A DNA stretch of 64,000 nt from Arthrobacter sp. MMS18-M83 (GTDB taxonomy: Bacteria > Actinomycetota > Actinomycetes > Actinomycetales > Micrococcaceae): contig NZ_CP113343.1 of assembly GCF_026683955.1 (NCBI RefSeq), forward strand, positions 3,162,001 to 3,226,000, in the 5' to 3' direction. A program made the translations under genes and the position numbers. Position 1 is the stretch's first letter, and the number at the start of each line of letters is the position of its first letter. The notes below the pieces were generated by a model. The model ran no database searches, was not told the origin of the DNA, and was given only the letters and a program-made list of their open reading frames with translations. Below, piece by piece: positions 1-8,372 of the stretch.

Positions 1-1
1 G

Positions 2-328
2 GCCGTGCTGGAACTCGAGGAATACCCGGACCGCGCTGTGGAAGCCATTGTGGAACAGGCTGAACGGGCCGTGCGTGACGACAAGGCAGAAGTGATCGTC
101 CTCGGCTGCGGAGGCATGGCCGGCCTCGACGAGCAGATCCGCCAACGTTGCGGAGTGCCGGTAGTAGATGGAGTTGCCGCCGCGGTGACTATCGCCGAGT
201 CGCTCGTCCGCCTGGGCCTGTCCACGTCCAAGGTCCGGACCTACGCCACGCCTCGTCCGAAGACCGTCGTAGGCTGGCCACTGACGATCACAGACACGAC
301 GACGGCGGATGCTCCCGCCGCGCACTAG
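2..328 (+). CDS. Asp/Glu/hydantoin racemase family protein, 3' part only
   Basis: The frame is open from the left window edge, so the start lies outside and only about 108 C-terminal residues are visible. The segment VLGCGGMAGL matches the cysteine-containing motif of the aspartate/glutamate/hydantoin racemase superfamily, in which that Cys acts in proton abstraction. It is followed by GVPVVDGVAAAVTIAESLV, typical of the family's last helix. An SDR oxidoreductase starts 21 nt downstream on the same strand, so the two are probably co-transcribed in a small catabolic operon. The substrate cannot be told from this fragment; maleate isomerase or hydantoin racemase are the alternatives. Confidence 0.75.
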   Translation, partial: AVLELEEYPDRAVEAIVEQAERAVRDDKAEVIVLGCGGMAGLDEQIRQRCGVPVVDGVAAAVTIAESLVRLGLSTSKVRTYATPRPKTVVGWPLTITDTTTADAPAAH

Positions 329-349
329 TTCAACAACCAGGAGAACCGC

Positions 350-1114
350 GTGAGCGAAACCATCCCCACCCAGCCCCGGGTCGCCGTCGTCACCGGAGCA
401 GGTTCCGGGATCGGGCGGGCAGTCTCCCGGCTTCTGTTGGCCGAAGGCTACCGCGTTGCCCTCGCCGGTCGCCGTGAAGCGCAGCTCCTCGAGACCGCTG
501 AGGGCCACGCTGAGGCGCTTGCGGTGCCGTGCGATGTGACAGTGCCCGACGACGTCGCGCGCCTTTTCGCCGCGGCCCGCCGGCGCTGGGGGAGGGTCGA
601 CGTCCTATTCAACAATGCGGGCATCTTCGGTCCGTCCGGAGGCGTGGACGAGATCAGCGTGGCCGATTGGGATGCCACCCTGGCCGTGAATGTCACGGGC
701 TCCATGCTGTGCGCGGCCGAGGCCGTTCGGACCATGAAATCGCAAGAACCGCAAGGTGGGCGCATTATCAACAACGGCTCAATCTCGGCCCATTCGCCGC
801 GGCCATTGTCCGTTGCGTACACGGTGAGCAAACACGCCATGAGCGGCCTGACCAAGAGCATTGAGCTGGATGGGCGCCCCTTTGGCATCAGCTGCGGACA
901 GATCGACATCGGCAACACGCGCACCGAAATCATGGATACCATCGGCGTGGGCTCGGGCGCGCTCCAGGCCGATGGGAGCAGGCGCGTGGAGCCAATGTTC
1001 CCTGTGGAGGATGCCGCGCGCGCGGTGCTCATGATGGCCAATATGCCGGCGTCGGCCAATATTGGTTCAGTGGTGGTGACCGCCGCGGGGATGCCGTTCG
1101 TGGGCCGCGGCTAG
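350..1114 (+). CDS. SDR family NAD(P)-dependent oxidoreductase
   Basis: A 254-aa classical short-chain dehydrogenase/reductase. The nucleotide-binding motif TGAGSGIG lies near residue 16, the NNAG structural motif near residue 90, and the catalytic Ser (NGSISA) and Tyr-Lys pair (YTVSKHA) follow in the usual order. Start is GTG, chosen because GGAG sits 6 nt upstream. It follows the racemase gene and converges on glsA. Substrate is not predictable; the racemase neighbour hints at hydroxy- or oxo-acid catabolism. CGGCTAG/GGCTAG strings recur three times around the convergent stop codons at 1108-1147. Confidence 0.9.
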   Translation: MSETIPTQPRVAVVTGAGSGIGRAVSRLLLAEGYRVALAGRREAQLLETAEGHAEALAVPCDVTVPDDVARLFAAARRRWGRVDVLFNNAGIFGPSGGVDEISVADWDATLAVNVTGSMLCAAEAVRTMKSQEPQGGRIINNGSISAHSPRPLSVAYTVSKHAMSGLTKSIELDGRPFGISCGQIDIGNTRTEIMDTIGVGSGALQADGSRRVEPMFPVEDAARAVLMMANMPASANIGSVVVTAAGMPFVGRG

Positions 1115-1143
1115 CTCGACGCGGCTAGAAGCCCTGCGCCGGG

Positions 1144-2052
1144 CTAGAAGATCGACCAGCCCGTGCGGGTGGTGAACTCGTCCAGGGCGGCAACGCCCGC
1201 CAGCGAATTCCCGGATCGTCCCAGGCCAGGGCTCCAGACGCAGATGGTGCATCTGTTGGGCACCACAGCCACAATGCCGCCGCCTACCCCGCTCTTGCCG
1301 GGGAGTCCCACGCGGTAGGCGAATTCGCCCGCGGCGTCGTAGGTGCCGCATGTGAGCATCACGGCGTTGATCCTCTTGGTCTGGGACGGGGACAGTAGCG
1401 GCGTGCCGTTCCCGCGCAGCCCGTTATTGGCTAGGAACCTGCTCGCAAGGGCCAAATCGGTGCAGCTCATTTCCAGGGCGCACTGGTTGATGTAGGCCTC
1501 GAGGACCGAGTCCACGGGATTTTCGAGGTTTCCGTAGCTGGCCAGGAAGTGTGCCAGCGAGGCGTTGCGGTGACTGTTCGCCGCCTCTGAAGCGGCCACC
1601 ACGGGGTCGGCATCGATAGAGCTGTTGCCGCTTTCTTGCCGGAGCAATTCCCGGACGGATGGCGAGTCATCCGCGATGCTGAGCAGCCTGTCGGTGACAA
1701 CCAGGGCCCCGGCATTGATGAACGGATTCCGCGGAATTCCGTCTTCGTGTTCCAGCTGCACCAGGGAATTGAACGGATTGCCGGATGGTTCCCGGAACAC
1801 GCGCTTCCAGATGCGGTCGCCGTCCCCGGCCAGCACCAAGGCTAGGGCGTACACCTTCGAAATGCTTTGGATCGAGAAGGGCACGTCAGCGTCGCCGGAG
1901 GAGAATACGTCACCGCTGGAGGTTGCCACGGAAATGCCGAATTGCTTGGTATCCACCGCGGCCAGGCTCGGGATGTAGTCTGCGGGCGCTCCTTGGCCGA
2001 GCAAAGGCTGAACCGTGCCGACAATGTCGTCAAGGAGATTCTGGAGATCCAT
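1144..2052 (-). CDS. glsA: Glutaminase
   Basis: About 302 aa, the normal length for the serine-dependent beta-lactamase-fold glutaminases that hydrolyse L-glutamine to glutamate and ammonia. Visible family motifs are SISK (the Ser-x-x-Lys nucleophile motif, near residue 64), NPFINAGAL, and VGLPGKSGVGGG near the C terminus. Translation is taken from ATG at 2052, giving the usual N terminus (MDLQNLLDDI); the frame is open further upstream but that extension is not family-like. It is divergent from dctA across a 233-bp regulatory region. Confidence 0.92.
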   Translation of the reverse strand: MDLQNLLDDIVGTVQPLLGQGAPADYIPSLAAVDTKQFGISVATSSGDVFSSGDADVPFSIQSISKVYALALVLAGDGDRIWKRVFREPSGNPFNSLVQLEHEDGIPRNPFINAGALVVTDRLLSIADDSPSVRELLRQESGNSSIDADPVVAASEAANSHRNASLAHFLASYGNLENPVDSVLEAYINQCALEMSCTDLALASRFLANNGLRGNGTPLLSPSQTKRINAVMLTCGTYDAAGEFAYRVGLPGKSGVGGGIVAVVPNRCTICVWSPGLGRSGNSLAGVAALDEFTTRTGWSIF

Positions 2053-2172
2053 GTTTCTTAGCGCCGTCCTTCGGAGTGGTTCCACAGCCTGAGCTACATT
2101 ACCCGCACTCTGCCGGTACGGGCTCCACTGCCTGGGTTCAGGGTCTTCGCAAGCAGGAGCAGCGTCAAGCTT

Positions 2173-2218
2173 CACGATTCCACATTGTGAAATTTGAATT
2201 TCCCCTTGTGGAATCGTG
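2173..2218. promoter_or_regulatory. 12-bp inverted repeat, candidate operator (IclR-like) upstream of dctA
   Basis: CACGATTCCACA at 2173-2184 and its exact reverse complement TGTGGAATCGTG at 2207-2218 flank a 22-bp spacer. A second, imperfect dyad, TTCCACA-TTGTGAA, overlaps the left arm. The right arm overlaps the predicted dctA -35 (TTGTGG, 2206-2211). TTCCAC/GTGGAA half-sites are typical of IclR-family operators. No IclR gene is present in the window, so the regulator is unknown. Confidence 0.5.
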
Positions 2219-2234
2219 TGAGCGGGATTACATT
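2206..2234 (+). promoter_or_regulatory. Predicted dctA promoter with Crp/GlxR-like site
   Basis: TTGTGG (2206-2211) and TACATT (2229-2234) are spaced by 17 bp. Overlapping the spacer and -10 is TGTGA-GCGGGA-TTACA (2217-2232), one base from the actinobacterial Crp/GlxR consensus TGTGA-N6-TCACA. Binding there would be expected to block RNA polymerase, so repression is the likely mode. This is a sequence match only. Confidence 0.5.
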
Positions 2235-2285
2235 GATTTCATCCCCGAAATCAGGGGCTGTTCCCAAACTGATTGGTTCAGATCA

Positions 2286-3776
2286 ATGAAGATCCCAGAC
2301 TCCGCGGCGCTGAAGGCGAGTTCGGCCCCGCGGAAGAAGAAGCCACTGTACAAGTCGCTCTTCTTCCAAATTCTGATCGCCGTCGTCGCAGGTGTACTCA
2401 TCGGCCATTTCTGGCCGAACATCGGGTCCACCCTCCGGCCACTGGGCGATGGTTTCATTCAACTCATCAAGATGATCATCGCTCCGCTGATCTTCCTCGT
2501 GATCGTCACGGGAATCTCGGCAGTGGGCGACGTCAAGGCGGTCGGAAGGGTCGGGGTCAAGGCCCTCTTGTACTTCACCGGCGCCACGCTTTTCGCACTG
2601 GTTTTCGGCCTGATCGTCGGAAACCTTGTCCAGCCGGGTGCTGGACTGCACATCGATCCGAGCACTCTCTCCCAGGATGCGCTGAACGCAAAGACCGGCA
2701 CCGCCCCGCCCAAGGACGCGGCTTCCTTCCTCCTGGACATCATTCCCACGTCTGTGATCGGCGCTTTCGCCAGCAACAGCCTGCTCCAGGTCCTCTTCTT
2801 CTCGGTCTTCTTTGGCGCGGCAATCGTCGTCATCGGGCGTGAGCGCTGCCTCCCGGTCATCAGCCTCATGGAAACCGTCCTCGAACTGATCTTCAAGATC
2901 ATGTCCTGGATCATGAAGGTCGCGCCCATTGGTGCCTTTGGTGCCATGGCTTTCATCATCGGCCAGTACGGACTGGACACCCTGGGGACGTATGCGCTCC
3001 TGATCGCCTCCTGTTACGGGGCGGCCATCGTCTTCATCGGCCTGCTGTTCCTCGTCGCCTGGAGCTTCGCCAGGGTGCCCCTGTGGCAATTCCTGAAGTA
3101 CACCCGTGAGGAATTCCTCCTGGCACTTGGTACGGCATCCACCGAGGCCGTCATGCCGCGCATCATGACCAAGCTGACCAATGCCGGCTGCTCCCGCGCC
3201 ACCACGGGCCTGGTTGTCCCCACGGGCTACTCATTCAACCTCGACGGCGCCGCGATCTACCTTTCGATCTCGTTGCTGTTCCTGGCCCAGGCCTTCGGTC
3301 ATCACCTCGACCTCGGGCAGCAGTTGGCAGCCCTGGGTGTCCTGCTCCTGACGTCCAAGGGCATGGCCGGCGTACCGGGTTCATCGTTCCTGGCGCTGTC
3401 TGCCACGGCGGCCGCGCTCGGCATCTTCCCGGTTGCAGGCGTCGCACTGCTCCTCGGCGCCGACCGCCTCATGGACTCCATGCGCGTCGTCGTCAACCTT
3501 CTCGGCAACTGCGTAGCCACATTCGTCGTCGCGAAATGGGAAGGCCAGTTCGACCGTTCCGTTATGCTCCGTGCCTTCCGCGGTGAAATCACCAACGAGG
3601 ATTCCGCCATCATGCTCGGAGCCGAGGACGTTTTTGAGGAACAGGAAATCGAACGCATCAGCGAAGGGCGGGAACCCTCTCCGAAGTTCCGCGGCGGGCC
3701 GAGCGCGGATGAGATCCCGCAGTTCGAGATGATCAAGCCGGGTCAACACCGGAGCCCCTCGGTCAGTCCCGACTAG
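2286..3776 (+). CDS. dctA: C4-dicarboxylate:cation symporter DctA
   Basis: A 496-aa multi-pass membrane protein of the dicarboxylate/amino acid:cation symporter family. Hallmarks include the helical-hairpin segment near LALGTASTEAVMP, GYSFNLDGAAIYL, and GMAGVPGSSFLALS. It imports succinate, fumarate or malate with cations. The ATG at 2286 was chosen because the open frame upstream is not hydrophobic or family-like; no good Shine-Dalgarno is visible there. The C-terminal tail (about 50 acidic or polar residues) is longer than in enteric DctA. The gene is divergent from glsA, and a 19-bp-stem hairpin follows its stop. Confidence 0.9.
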   Translation: MKIPDSAALKASSAPRKKKPLYKSLFFQILIAVVAGVLIGHFWPNIGSTLRPLGDGFIQLIKMIIAPLIFLVIVTGISAVGDVKAVGRVGVKALLYFTGATLFALVFGLIVGNLVQPGAGLHIDPSTLSQDALNAKTGTAPPKDAASFLLDIIPTSVIGAFASNSLLQVLFFSVFFGAAIVVIGRERCLPVISLMETVLELIFKIMSWIMKVAPIGAFGAMAFIIGQYGLDTLGTYALLIASCYGAAIVFIGLLFLVAWSFARVPLWQFLKYTREEFLLALGTASTEAVMPRIMTKLTNAGCSRATTGLVVPTGYSFNLDGAAIYLSISLLFLAQAFGHHLDLGQQLAALGVLLLTSKGMAGVPGSSFLALSATAAALGIFPVAGVALLLGADRLMDSMRVVVNLLGNCVATFVVAKWEGQFDRSVMLRAFRGEITNEDSAIMLGAEDVFEEQEIERISEGREPSPKFRGGPSADEIPQFEMIKPGQHRSPSVSPD

Positions 3777-3794
3777 AGGCACCAAGCTCCATTC

Positions 3795-3835
3795 CAGTTG
3801 AGCGCCCCACGACAATGTCGTGGGGCGCTCAACTG
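3795..3835. terminator. Long perfect hairpin between convergent genes
   Basis: CAGTTGAGCGCCCCACGAC (3795-3813) pairs exactly with its reverse complement at 3817-3835 around a 3-nt loop (AAT). It sits between the dctA stop and the stop of the DUF1254 gene on the other strand. There is no U-tract on either side, so it may act as a bidirectional terminator of the kind common in high-GC genomes or as an mRNA 3'-end stabiliser. Confidence 0.6.
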
Positions 3836-3849
3836 CGTACAGGGGACCG

Positions 3850-4503
3850 CTACTGTTTCAGCGGCGCGAGCTGTATTTGCTTCGCAAGCCCGTAAGCGAT
3901 CGGCAGGTCGCTGTCGCTCTCGACGAAGACACGGCCAATCACGAGCGCGGAATCGGTTGGCGAAGAAATCTGGGTCATGCCGTCCGGTACGGTTCCCTTC
4001 CAGCCGGGCCCGCTGAGAACATAGTCGCCGGCTTCGGTTCCGGTCGTACGTTTGCCGACGTAGGAAAAATTGGTGCTCGTCGACGGGTGGGTGAACTGCA
4101 CGCTGAAGTAGCGGCCGGCCATGTCCGGTACGTGCAGGACCTGCGGCCCCTTGCTCAAATCGAGCCAGCCGCCAACGTAGAGCAGATCGTCGGCTCCGGT
4201 TGCCATGAGGCTCCCGTGCGACGCCGACGGGGAAGAAGTGCTTGGTACTGCGTACAGGGTGTTGACTGGGATCGGGCCGTCACCGAACCCATGCTTGAGG
4301 ATCGCCCTCTTGTATCCATTGACCGTGAGACGCGGCCAGAGGTAGATGAAAGCCGGCGCGCCGATCACCCAAACGATGACAGCCGCTATGGCGAGTGGAG
4401 TGATCCCGTCCCCGCTGGCGATCCGCCGATAGATGACCCAAGCAAAGACCGCCAGTATGACGGCTGTAAGGGGACGCCCATACTTCAAGATGAGGCGGTT
4501 CAT
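3850..4503 (-). CDS. DUF1254 domain-containing membrane protein
   Basis: 217 aa. Two hydrophobic segments near residues 12-28 and 33-55 anchor the N terminus; the rest matches the DUF1254 pattern (GRYFSVQFTHPSTSTNF, KRTTGTEAGDYVLSGPGWKG, and a C-terminal I-x-LAPL). The biochemical role of this family is unknown. The start overlaps the end of the upstream DUF1214 gene by 4 nt, so the two are translationally coupled. In most bacteria DUF1254 and DUF1214 are fused in one soluble or exported protein; here each half has its own membrane anchor. Confidence 0.8.
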   Translation of the reverse strand: MNRLILKYGRPLTAVILAVFAWVIYRRIASGDGITPLAIAAVIVWVIGAPAFIYLWPRLTVNGYKRAILKHGFGDGPIPVNTLYAVPSTSSPSASHGSLMATGADDLLYVGGWLDLSKGPQVLHVPDMAGRYFSVQFTHPSTSTNFSYVGKRTTGTEAGDYVLSGPGWKGTVPDGMTQISSPTDSALVIGRVFVESDSDLPIAYGLAKQIQLAPLKQ

Positions 4504-5105
4504 ATCACTGCCTTTACAACGGGCGGCAATTGGTACGTGCCGTCGAGAATTGCCGAGCCAGGCAGATACACGCGGAACATCAGCTTGAACTTCCCCGAAG
4601 GAGTTGGCAGCCAGTTCTGCTCGTGCGTGCTCGGAGCCTGATGCTGGAGATAGATGTCGACTGAACCGTCGGCGTTCTGCTCGAGCGGTGACCGGTCACC
4701 AACGCTATAGCGATTAGTTGGATTGTTCACCATATATCCGACGATGTCGGTGGGAGTGAGCGACCAGAAGGCGTCAGTCGGCGGGAGTTTCCCGGCAGGA
4801 AAATGCAGGACGTATCCATGCCCGCCGCTCAGCGTTTGCCCTGAGCCATCCACAGTGGTGGTCCAGTACGCGGCCTCTTCAAACACATTGACGACCGGCA
4901 GGGCTTTGGCGCAGGCAGCCCGCACGAGCACTCCGTTGCCGGGCTGGCCGCATTTGCGGATGGCACTCCAGCCGTTGACAGTTGTTGTGATCGCCCTGCC
5001 CACGGCATTCATCAAGAGGATCGCCGTCAAGAACGCCAGCACGGCACCGAGAATTAATCCTTGCACCACACCGGACTGTGAGAACCACGCGAGGGCATTA
5101 ACCAT
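4500..5105 (-). CDS. DUF1214 domain-containing membrane protein
   Basis: 201 aa with one strong N-terminal transmembrane helix (about residues 12-34), then a DUF1214 domain: WTTTVDGSGQTLSGGHGYVL, AFWSLTPTDIVGYMV, RYSVGDR, and QNWLPTPSGKFKLMFRVYLP are typical. First gene of a two-gene operon with the overlapping DUF1254 gene. TAGTTT lies 6 nt before the ATG (5112-5117, minus strand), which suggests a leaderless transcript. Function unknown; the pair probably forms a membrane-bound complex. Confidence 0.8.
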   Translation of the reverse strand: MVNALAWFSQSGVVQGLILGAVLAFLTAILLMNAVGRAITTTVNGWSAIRKCGQPGNGVLVRAACAKALPVVNVFEEAAYWTTTVDGSGQTLSGGHGYVLHFPAGKLPPTDAFWSLTPTDIVGYMVNNPTNRYSVGDRSPLEQNADGSVDIYLQHQAPSTHEQNWLPTPSGKFKLMFRVYLPGSAILDGTYQLPPVVKAVI

Positions 5106-5169
5106 AACCGCAAACTACCACTGCGCTATGTAGCTGAGTGCTGTTGGCGCGGCCGCGGCGCTTGCCGCT

Positions 5170-5556
5170 TCAGAACAGCGGCAATAGTTCCGACAAATCC
5201 GCGCGCAGGCCCGATGCGGCTACCCGGCCGGCGTCGACGGCGGCGGACCACGCCAAGCGGCCGGTCACCATCGCCAGCCAGGTGGCGGCGTCGCATTCGA
5301 TGACATTCGGGGGAGTACCGCGCGTGTGCCGTGGACCTTCCACGCACTGGGTGACGCCGAACGGCGGCACCCGGACTTCAACTGAGTTGCCAGGGGCGCG
5401 GGCGGTGAGCTCCTCAAGCGAGTAACGCACCGCGGTTGCCAAAACAGTGCGCGACGGCGATGTCCCCGTCTCTGATTCTTGCGCGACGGCCGTCTGCCAT
5501 GCGGCCAGTGCCGCCCTGCCCTGCTCAAGGTCGATCCGGCGTCGTGCAATTGCCAT
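5170..5556 (-). CDS. Small sterol-carrier-fold protein (SCP2/MDMPI C-terminal-like)
   Basis: 128 aa. The C-terminal two-thirds (residues about 55-125) read like the SCP-2-type domain found alone in actinobacteria: EVRVPPFGVTQCVEGP, NVIECDAATWLAMVTGRLAW, ending DLSELLPLF. ATG at 5556 gives a basic start MAIARRRIDL. A TTG at 5571 directly after the asparaginase stop is a possible alternative that would abut the two genes. It is downstream of and probably co-transcribed with the asparaginase gene. Ligand and role are unknown. Confidence 0.65.
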   Translation of the reverse strand: MAIARRRIDLEQGRAALAAWQTAVAQESETGTSPSRTVLATAVRYSLEELTARAPGNSVEVRVPPFGVTQCVEGPRHTRGTPPNVIECDAATWLAMVTGRLAWSAAVDAGRVAASGLRADLSELLPLF

Positions 5557-5571
5557 CTTTCGGCGCCCCAA

Positions 5572-6588
5572 TCAGTCCAGCAGCGCCGAAACGGCATGCC
5601 CGAGGCGGATCCTGCCGACGGAGTGGCCACCGCCGAGGACCGGCTCCACGACCTTTTCGAGCACGCTGGAGACTCCGGGAATATCCACAGCGCCTGCAAC
5701 TGCGAGGAGCGTCAAGCCAACCAGGGTGGCTGCGCGGGGATTCCCATCCAGAATCTTCACTGCAACGGAGGCGCCAGTGGGTGTTGCCAAGACCAGGACA
5801 CCTTCAGCTCCGCCCTTGGCAAGCACTTCGAGTTCGTCCATGACAATGGTGTTTGCCCCGCCGCGGCCCTGAACTGCCCACGGGTAGTCCAACATTGACG
5901 TGGCAATGGTTGCCGCGCGGGCATTGGAGCTCTGGTCCCGTGGGGCCTGCGCCAAGCGCGAGTAGGCCCGCGCCAGCCCGGTCAGGGAAAGCGCGGCAAC
6001 GGGTGCTCCACAGCCGTCAATGCCGAGGTGGGCGATTTTCTCACCGCTGTATTCCTCGATGACGGTCCGCACGCGCTGTTGCAGGGGATGGTTGGGCTCC
6101 AGGTAACTGTGCGTGTCCCAGCCGTTCTCGGTGCACGCCCAGAGGAACGCTGCATGCTTTCCCGAACAGGTGAAGGCCAACTTGGACTTGCCGTGCTCGG
6201 AACGGATCAACCAGTTGCGGGCAACCTCGTCTTGCGGCCACGCCGAGGGGCATTGCAGTTGCTCTTCCCGGACGCCGGCGGCTTTGAGCATTCCTTCCAC
6301 CACGTCCATGTGGTCCAGGGAGCCCACATGGCTGGCGCAGGCCAAGGCAACTTGGGCGCCCCGCAACGGCACGCCCGACTGCATAGAAGCGAGCGCCTGG
6401 AAGGGCTTGAGCGCGGAGCGGGCATAGATGGGGGTGGTGATGTCCCCGAGTTGGGTCACCACCGAGCCGTCACCGGAAAGGACGACGGCGGAACCGATGT
6501 GGCGCGATTCGATGAACCCGCTGCGCTCAATCACTGCCAGCTCGACGGCGGAATCAACGCTGAAGGTTTCATGCGAACTCAAGGGCAT
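5572..6588 (-). CDS. Asparaginase (AnsA/L-asparaginase II family)
   Basis: 338 aa and full length for the PF06089-type L-asparaginase II family, distinct from E. coli AnsA/B. Motifs: ARSALKPFQAL near residue 60, CASHVGSLDHM, FTCSGKHAAFLW, GIDGCGAPV, and a late RGGANTIVMDE segment; these place family-conserved Ser/Thr, Lys and His residues. It would release aspartate and ammonia from asparagine. TAGACT at 6595-6600 (minus strand) lies 6 nt from the ATG, so the mRNA is probably leaderless. It begins a two-gene unit with the SCP-like gene. Confidence 0.85.
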   Translation of the reverse strand: MPLSSHETFSVDSAVELAVIERSGFIESRHIGSAVVLSGDGSVVTQLGDITTPIYARSALKPFQALASMQSGVPLRGAQVALACASHVGSLDHMDVVEGMLKAAGVREEQLQCPSAWPQDEVARNWLIRSEHGKSKLAFTCSGKHAAFLWACTENGWDTHSYLEPNHPLQQRVRTVIEEYSGEKIAHLGIDGCGAPVAALSLTGLARAYSRLAQAPRDQSSNARAATIATSMLDYPWAVQGRGGANTIVMDELEVLAKGGAEGVLVLATPTGASVAVKILDGNPRAATLVGLTLLAVAGAVDIPGVSSVLEKVVEPVLGGGHSVGRIRLGHAVSALLD

Positions 6589-6624
6589 GATGCAAGTCTA
6601 GGGTGCGGCAACCGTCTTCCCGGG

Positions 6625-8202
6625 CTACTCCACGGTCACCATGACGGACTGCCATCCCGAGGCGCCGTCCGGCACAGGATCCACTCGCTTTTCAGTCTGC
6701 AGTTCCCCTGTTCCGTCCGTGGCGCGGACTTTGATGTAGTGGGGTCCCGGCGTGGCGTCCCACTCGAAGGACCACTGCCGCCACGTGACCACGGATGCTT
6801 CCGCGGCAAGGGTGGCTTCGGCCCACGCGCCGTTGTCGATCTGTACTTCAACCTTCTTGATGCCGCGGGTCTGCGCCCAAGCCGTGCCACCCAGGGCGAC
6901 CCTGCCTGCCGGCACTTTGGCGAAGGATTTGGGCACTTCCAGCCGGGCCATCGTCTTGATAGGACCTCGCTCGGACCAGCCGCGGTTGGTCCAATAGGCT
7001 TTGTTGTCGGCGAATCGGGTGACTTCCAGATCCACCACCCATTTTGTTGCGGAAACGAACCCGTAGAGCCCGGGAACCACCATGCGCACGGGGTAGCCGT
7101 GTTCCAGCGGCAGCGGGTCGCCGTTCATGCCGATCGCAAGGATTGCATCCCTGCCGTCCTGGAGCACTTCGAGCGGTGTGGAGGCGCTGAAGCCGTCTAT
7201 TGAGGTGGAGAGAACCATGTCCGCTCCGGCCTTGGGGCCGGCTCGCTTGAGCACGTCGCGGATGGGCAGTCCAAGCCATTTGGCGTTGCCGGCAAGGTTT
7301 CCGCCGACCGGATTGGAGACACACGTGAGCGACACGTGGGCCTCGATCAATTCGGCGTCGAGCAGGTCTTGAAAAGTCAGCCGGACCTCTCGTTCCACCA
7401 GTCCATGAACCCTCAGCTCCCATTCCTGGGCGTTGATCTCCGGAACGCTCAGCGCGGTGTCGATTCTGTAGAAGTCCTTGGCTGGGGTGAGCCAAGGGAC
7501 GACTCCCGGTGTCGGGGACTGGACACCGGCTGGAACGGGAGCAGCCGCGCGGGCCGGAGCGGGGAGCTTCAACGAATCCCGCGCCCTGGCCACATTGCTG
7601 CGCGCGGAGCTCAGGAAGCGCCCGCCCCCGGCCGCGATGGCGGCTGCGGCGACGGTGATACCCGTTGCGGCAAAGAAGGTGCGGCGCGTGGTGGCGGGAC
7701 GCTCGATGCCTTTTGCTGCGGTGTCGGCGGGTGCGTCGGGGAAGGAATTCAGCCGCCAGAGCCTGGTCACCAAGAAGCGCAGGGTTGCGAGTCCGGCAAG
7801 CGTGCCGATCAGGCTCGGTATGGCGTCCACAGGCTTGACGCCGGCCCGGGTCACGACGGCGGCAACGATCACCGCGCCCATGCCGAGGACGCCCAACACG
7901 CCCAGCGCCCAATTACGGAAGGCCACAATGCCGAGGACGCAGGCCAGCACGAAGATGGTCAGGCCCATGCCCACAAACAGGGCGGCCTTGTCATTGGTGC
8001 CGAACGTGGTGACCGCAAAATCCTTCATCCACGGCGGCGTGAAATCGATGAACGTGGACCCCAGCGCAATCACCGGAGTGGCCCGGGCGGTAAAAAAAGC
8101 GCCGATCAGTTCCGCAACGGAAAGTACGACGCCGGCCGCTGCCACCCCGGCCAGCGCAGCCATTGTGGTGGGTCCCCTGAGCCAGTTTCTGAGCGTCTTC
8201 AT
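6625..8202 (-). CDS. Membrane-anchored molybdopterin-dependent oxidoreductase (sulfite oxidase family)
   Basis: 525 aa from ATG at 8202. Residues 1-165 hold about four transmembrane helices; near residue 190 a twin-arginine-like TTRRTFFAATG precedes a fifth hydrophobic stretch. The rest is a sulfite-oxidase-type Mo-binding domain, with the molybdenum-ligand Cys in LTCVSNPVGG, GYPVRMVVPGLYG, and a C-terminal Mo-co dimerisation domain (HYIKVRATDGTG). Such proteins are exported oxidoreductases with unproven physiological substrates in actinobacteria. Divergent from purD across a repeat-bearing spacer. Confidence 0.88.
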   Translation of the reverse strand: MKTLRNWLRGPTTMAALAGVAAAGVVLSVAELIGAFFTARATPVIALGSTFIDFTPPWMKDFAVTTFGTNDKAALFVGMGLTIFVLACVLGIVAFRNWALGVLGVLGMGAVIVAAVVTRAGVKPVDAIPSLIGTLAGLATLRFLVTRLWRLNSFPDAPADTAAKGIERPATTRRTFFAATGITVAAAAIAAGGGRFLSSARSNVARARDSLKLPAPARAAAPVPAGVQSPTPGVVPWLTPAKDFYRIDTALSVPEINAQEWELRVHGLVEREVRLTFQDLLDAELIEAHVSLTCVSNPVGGNLAGNAKWLGLPIRDVLKRAGPKAGADMVLSTSIDGFSASTPLEVLQDGRDAILAIGMNGDPLPLEHGYPVRMVVPGLYGFVSATKWVVDLEVTRFADNKAYWTNRGWSERGPIKTMARLEVPKSFAKVPAGRVALGGTAWAQTRGIKKVEVQIDNGAWAEATLAAEASVVTWRQWSFEWDATPGPHYIKVRATDGTGELQTEKRVDPVPDGASGWQSVMVTVE

Positions 8203-8239
8203 GCAGGTTGTTCGGAGCGGGAACACCCCAGGATGGGTG

Positions 8240-8329
8240 GGACATGCTCCTCGTTGGTGGTGGGGAATGGGCATGTCAGTGCTATGTCCATTGCTCGTGG
8301 CCAAGAGGGGGCATGTCCGGTGGTGGACA
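8240..8329. repeat. GGACATG/CATGTCC intergenic repeat cluster, copy 1
   Basis: GGACATGCTC (8240-8249), GCATGTC (8271-8277), GCTATGTCC (8281-8289) and GCATGTCC (8311-8318) occur in 90 bp between a minus-strand oxidoreductase gene and purD. The same units recur at 16663-16793 and 23954-24083. The segment GTGGCCAAGAGGGG just before the last unit resembles GTGGCCAAAGGAGG in copy 2. No coding potential is evident. Confidence 0.7.
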
Positions 8330-8372
8330 CAGCTTAGGAGTCCTGCCCCCGCACAAAGTACCCTTGAAGACT

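Noticed and set aside
1785..2285. 167-codon N-terminal extension of dctA
   Set aside because: The extension runs antisense through the glsA 5' end and the regulatory region, is Arg-rich and unlike any DctA N terminus.
8203..8372. Purine or other riboswitch upstream of purD
   Set aside because: The likely -10 lies 8 nt before the start, leaving no leader RNA, and no conserved aptamer core was seen.
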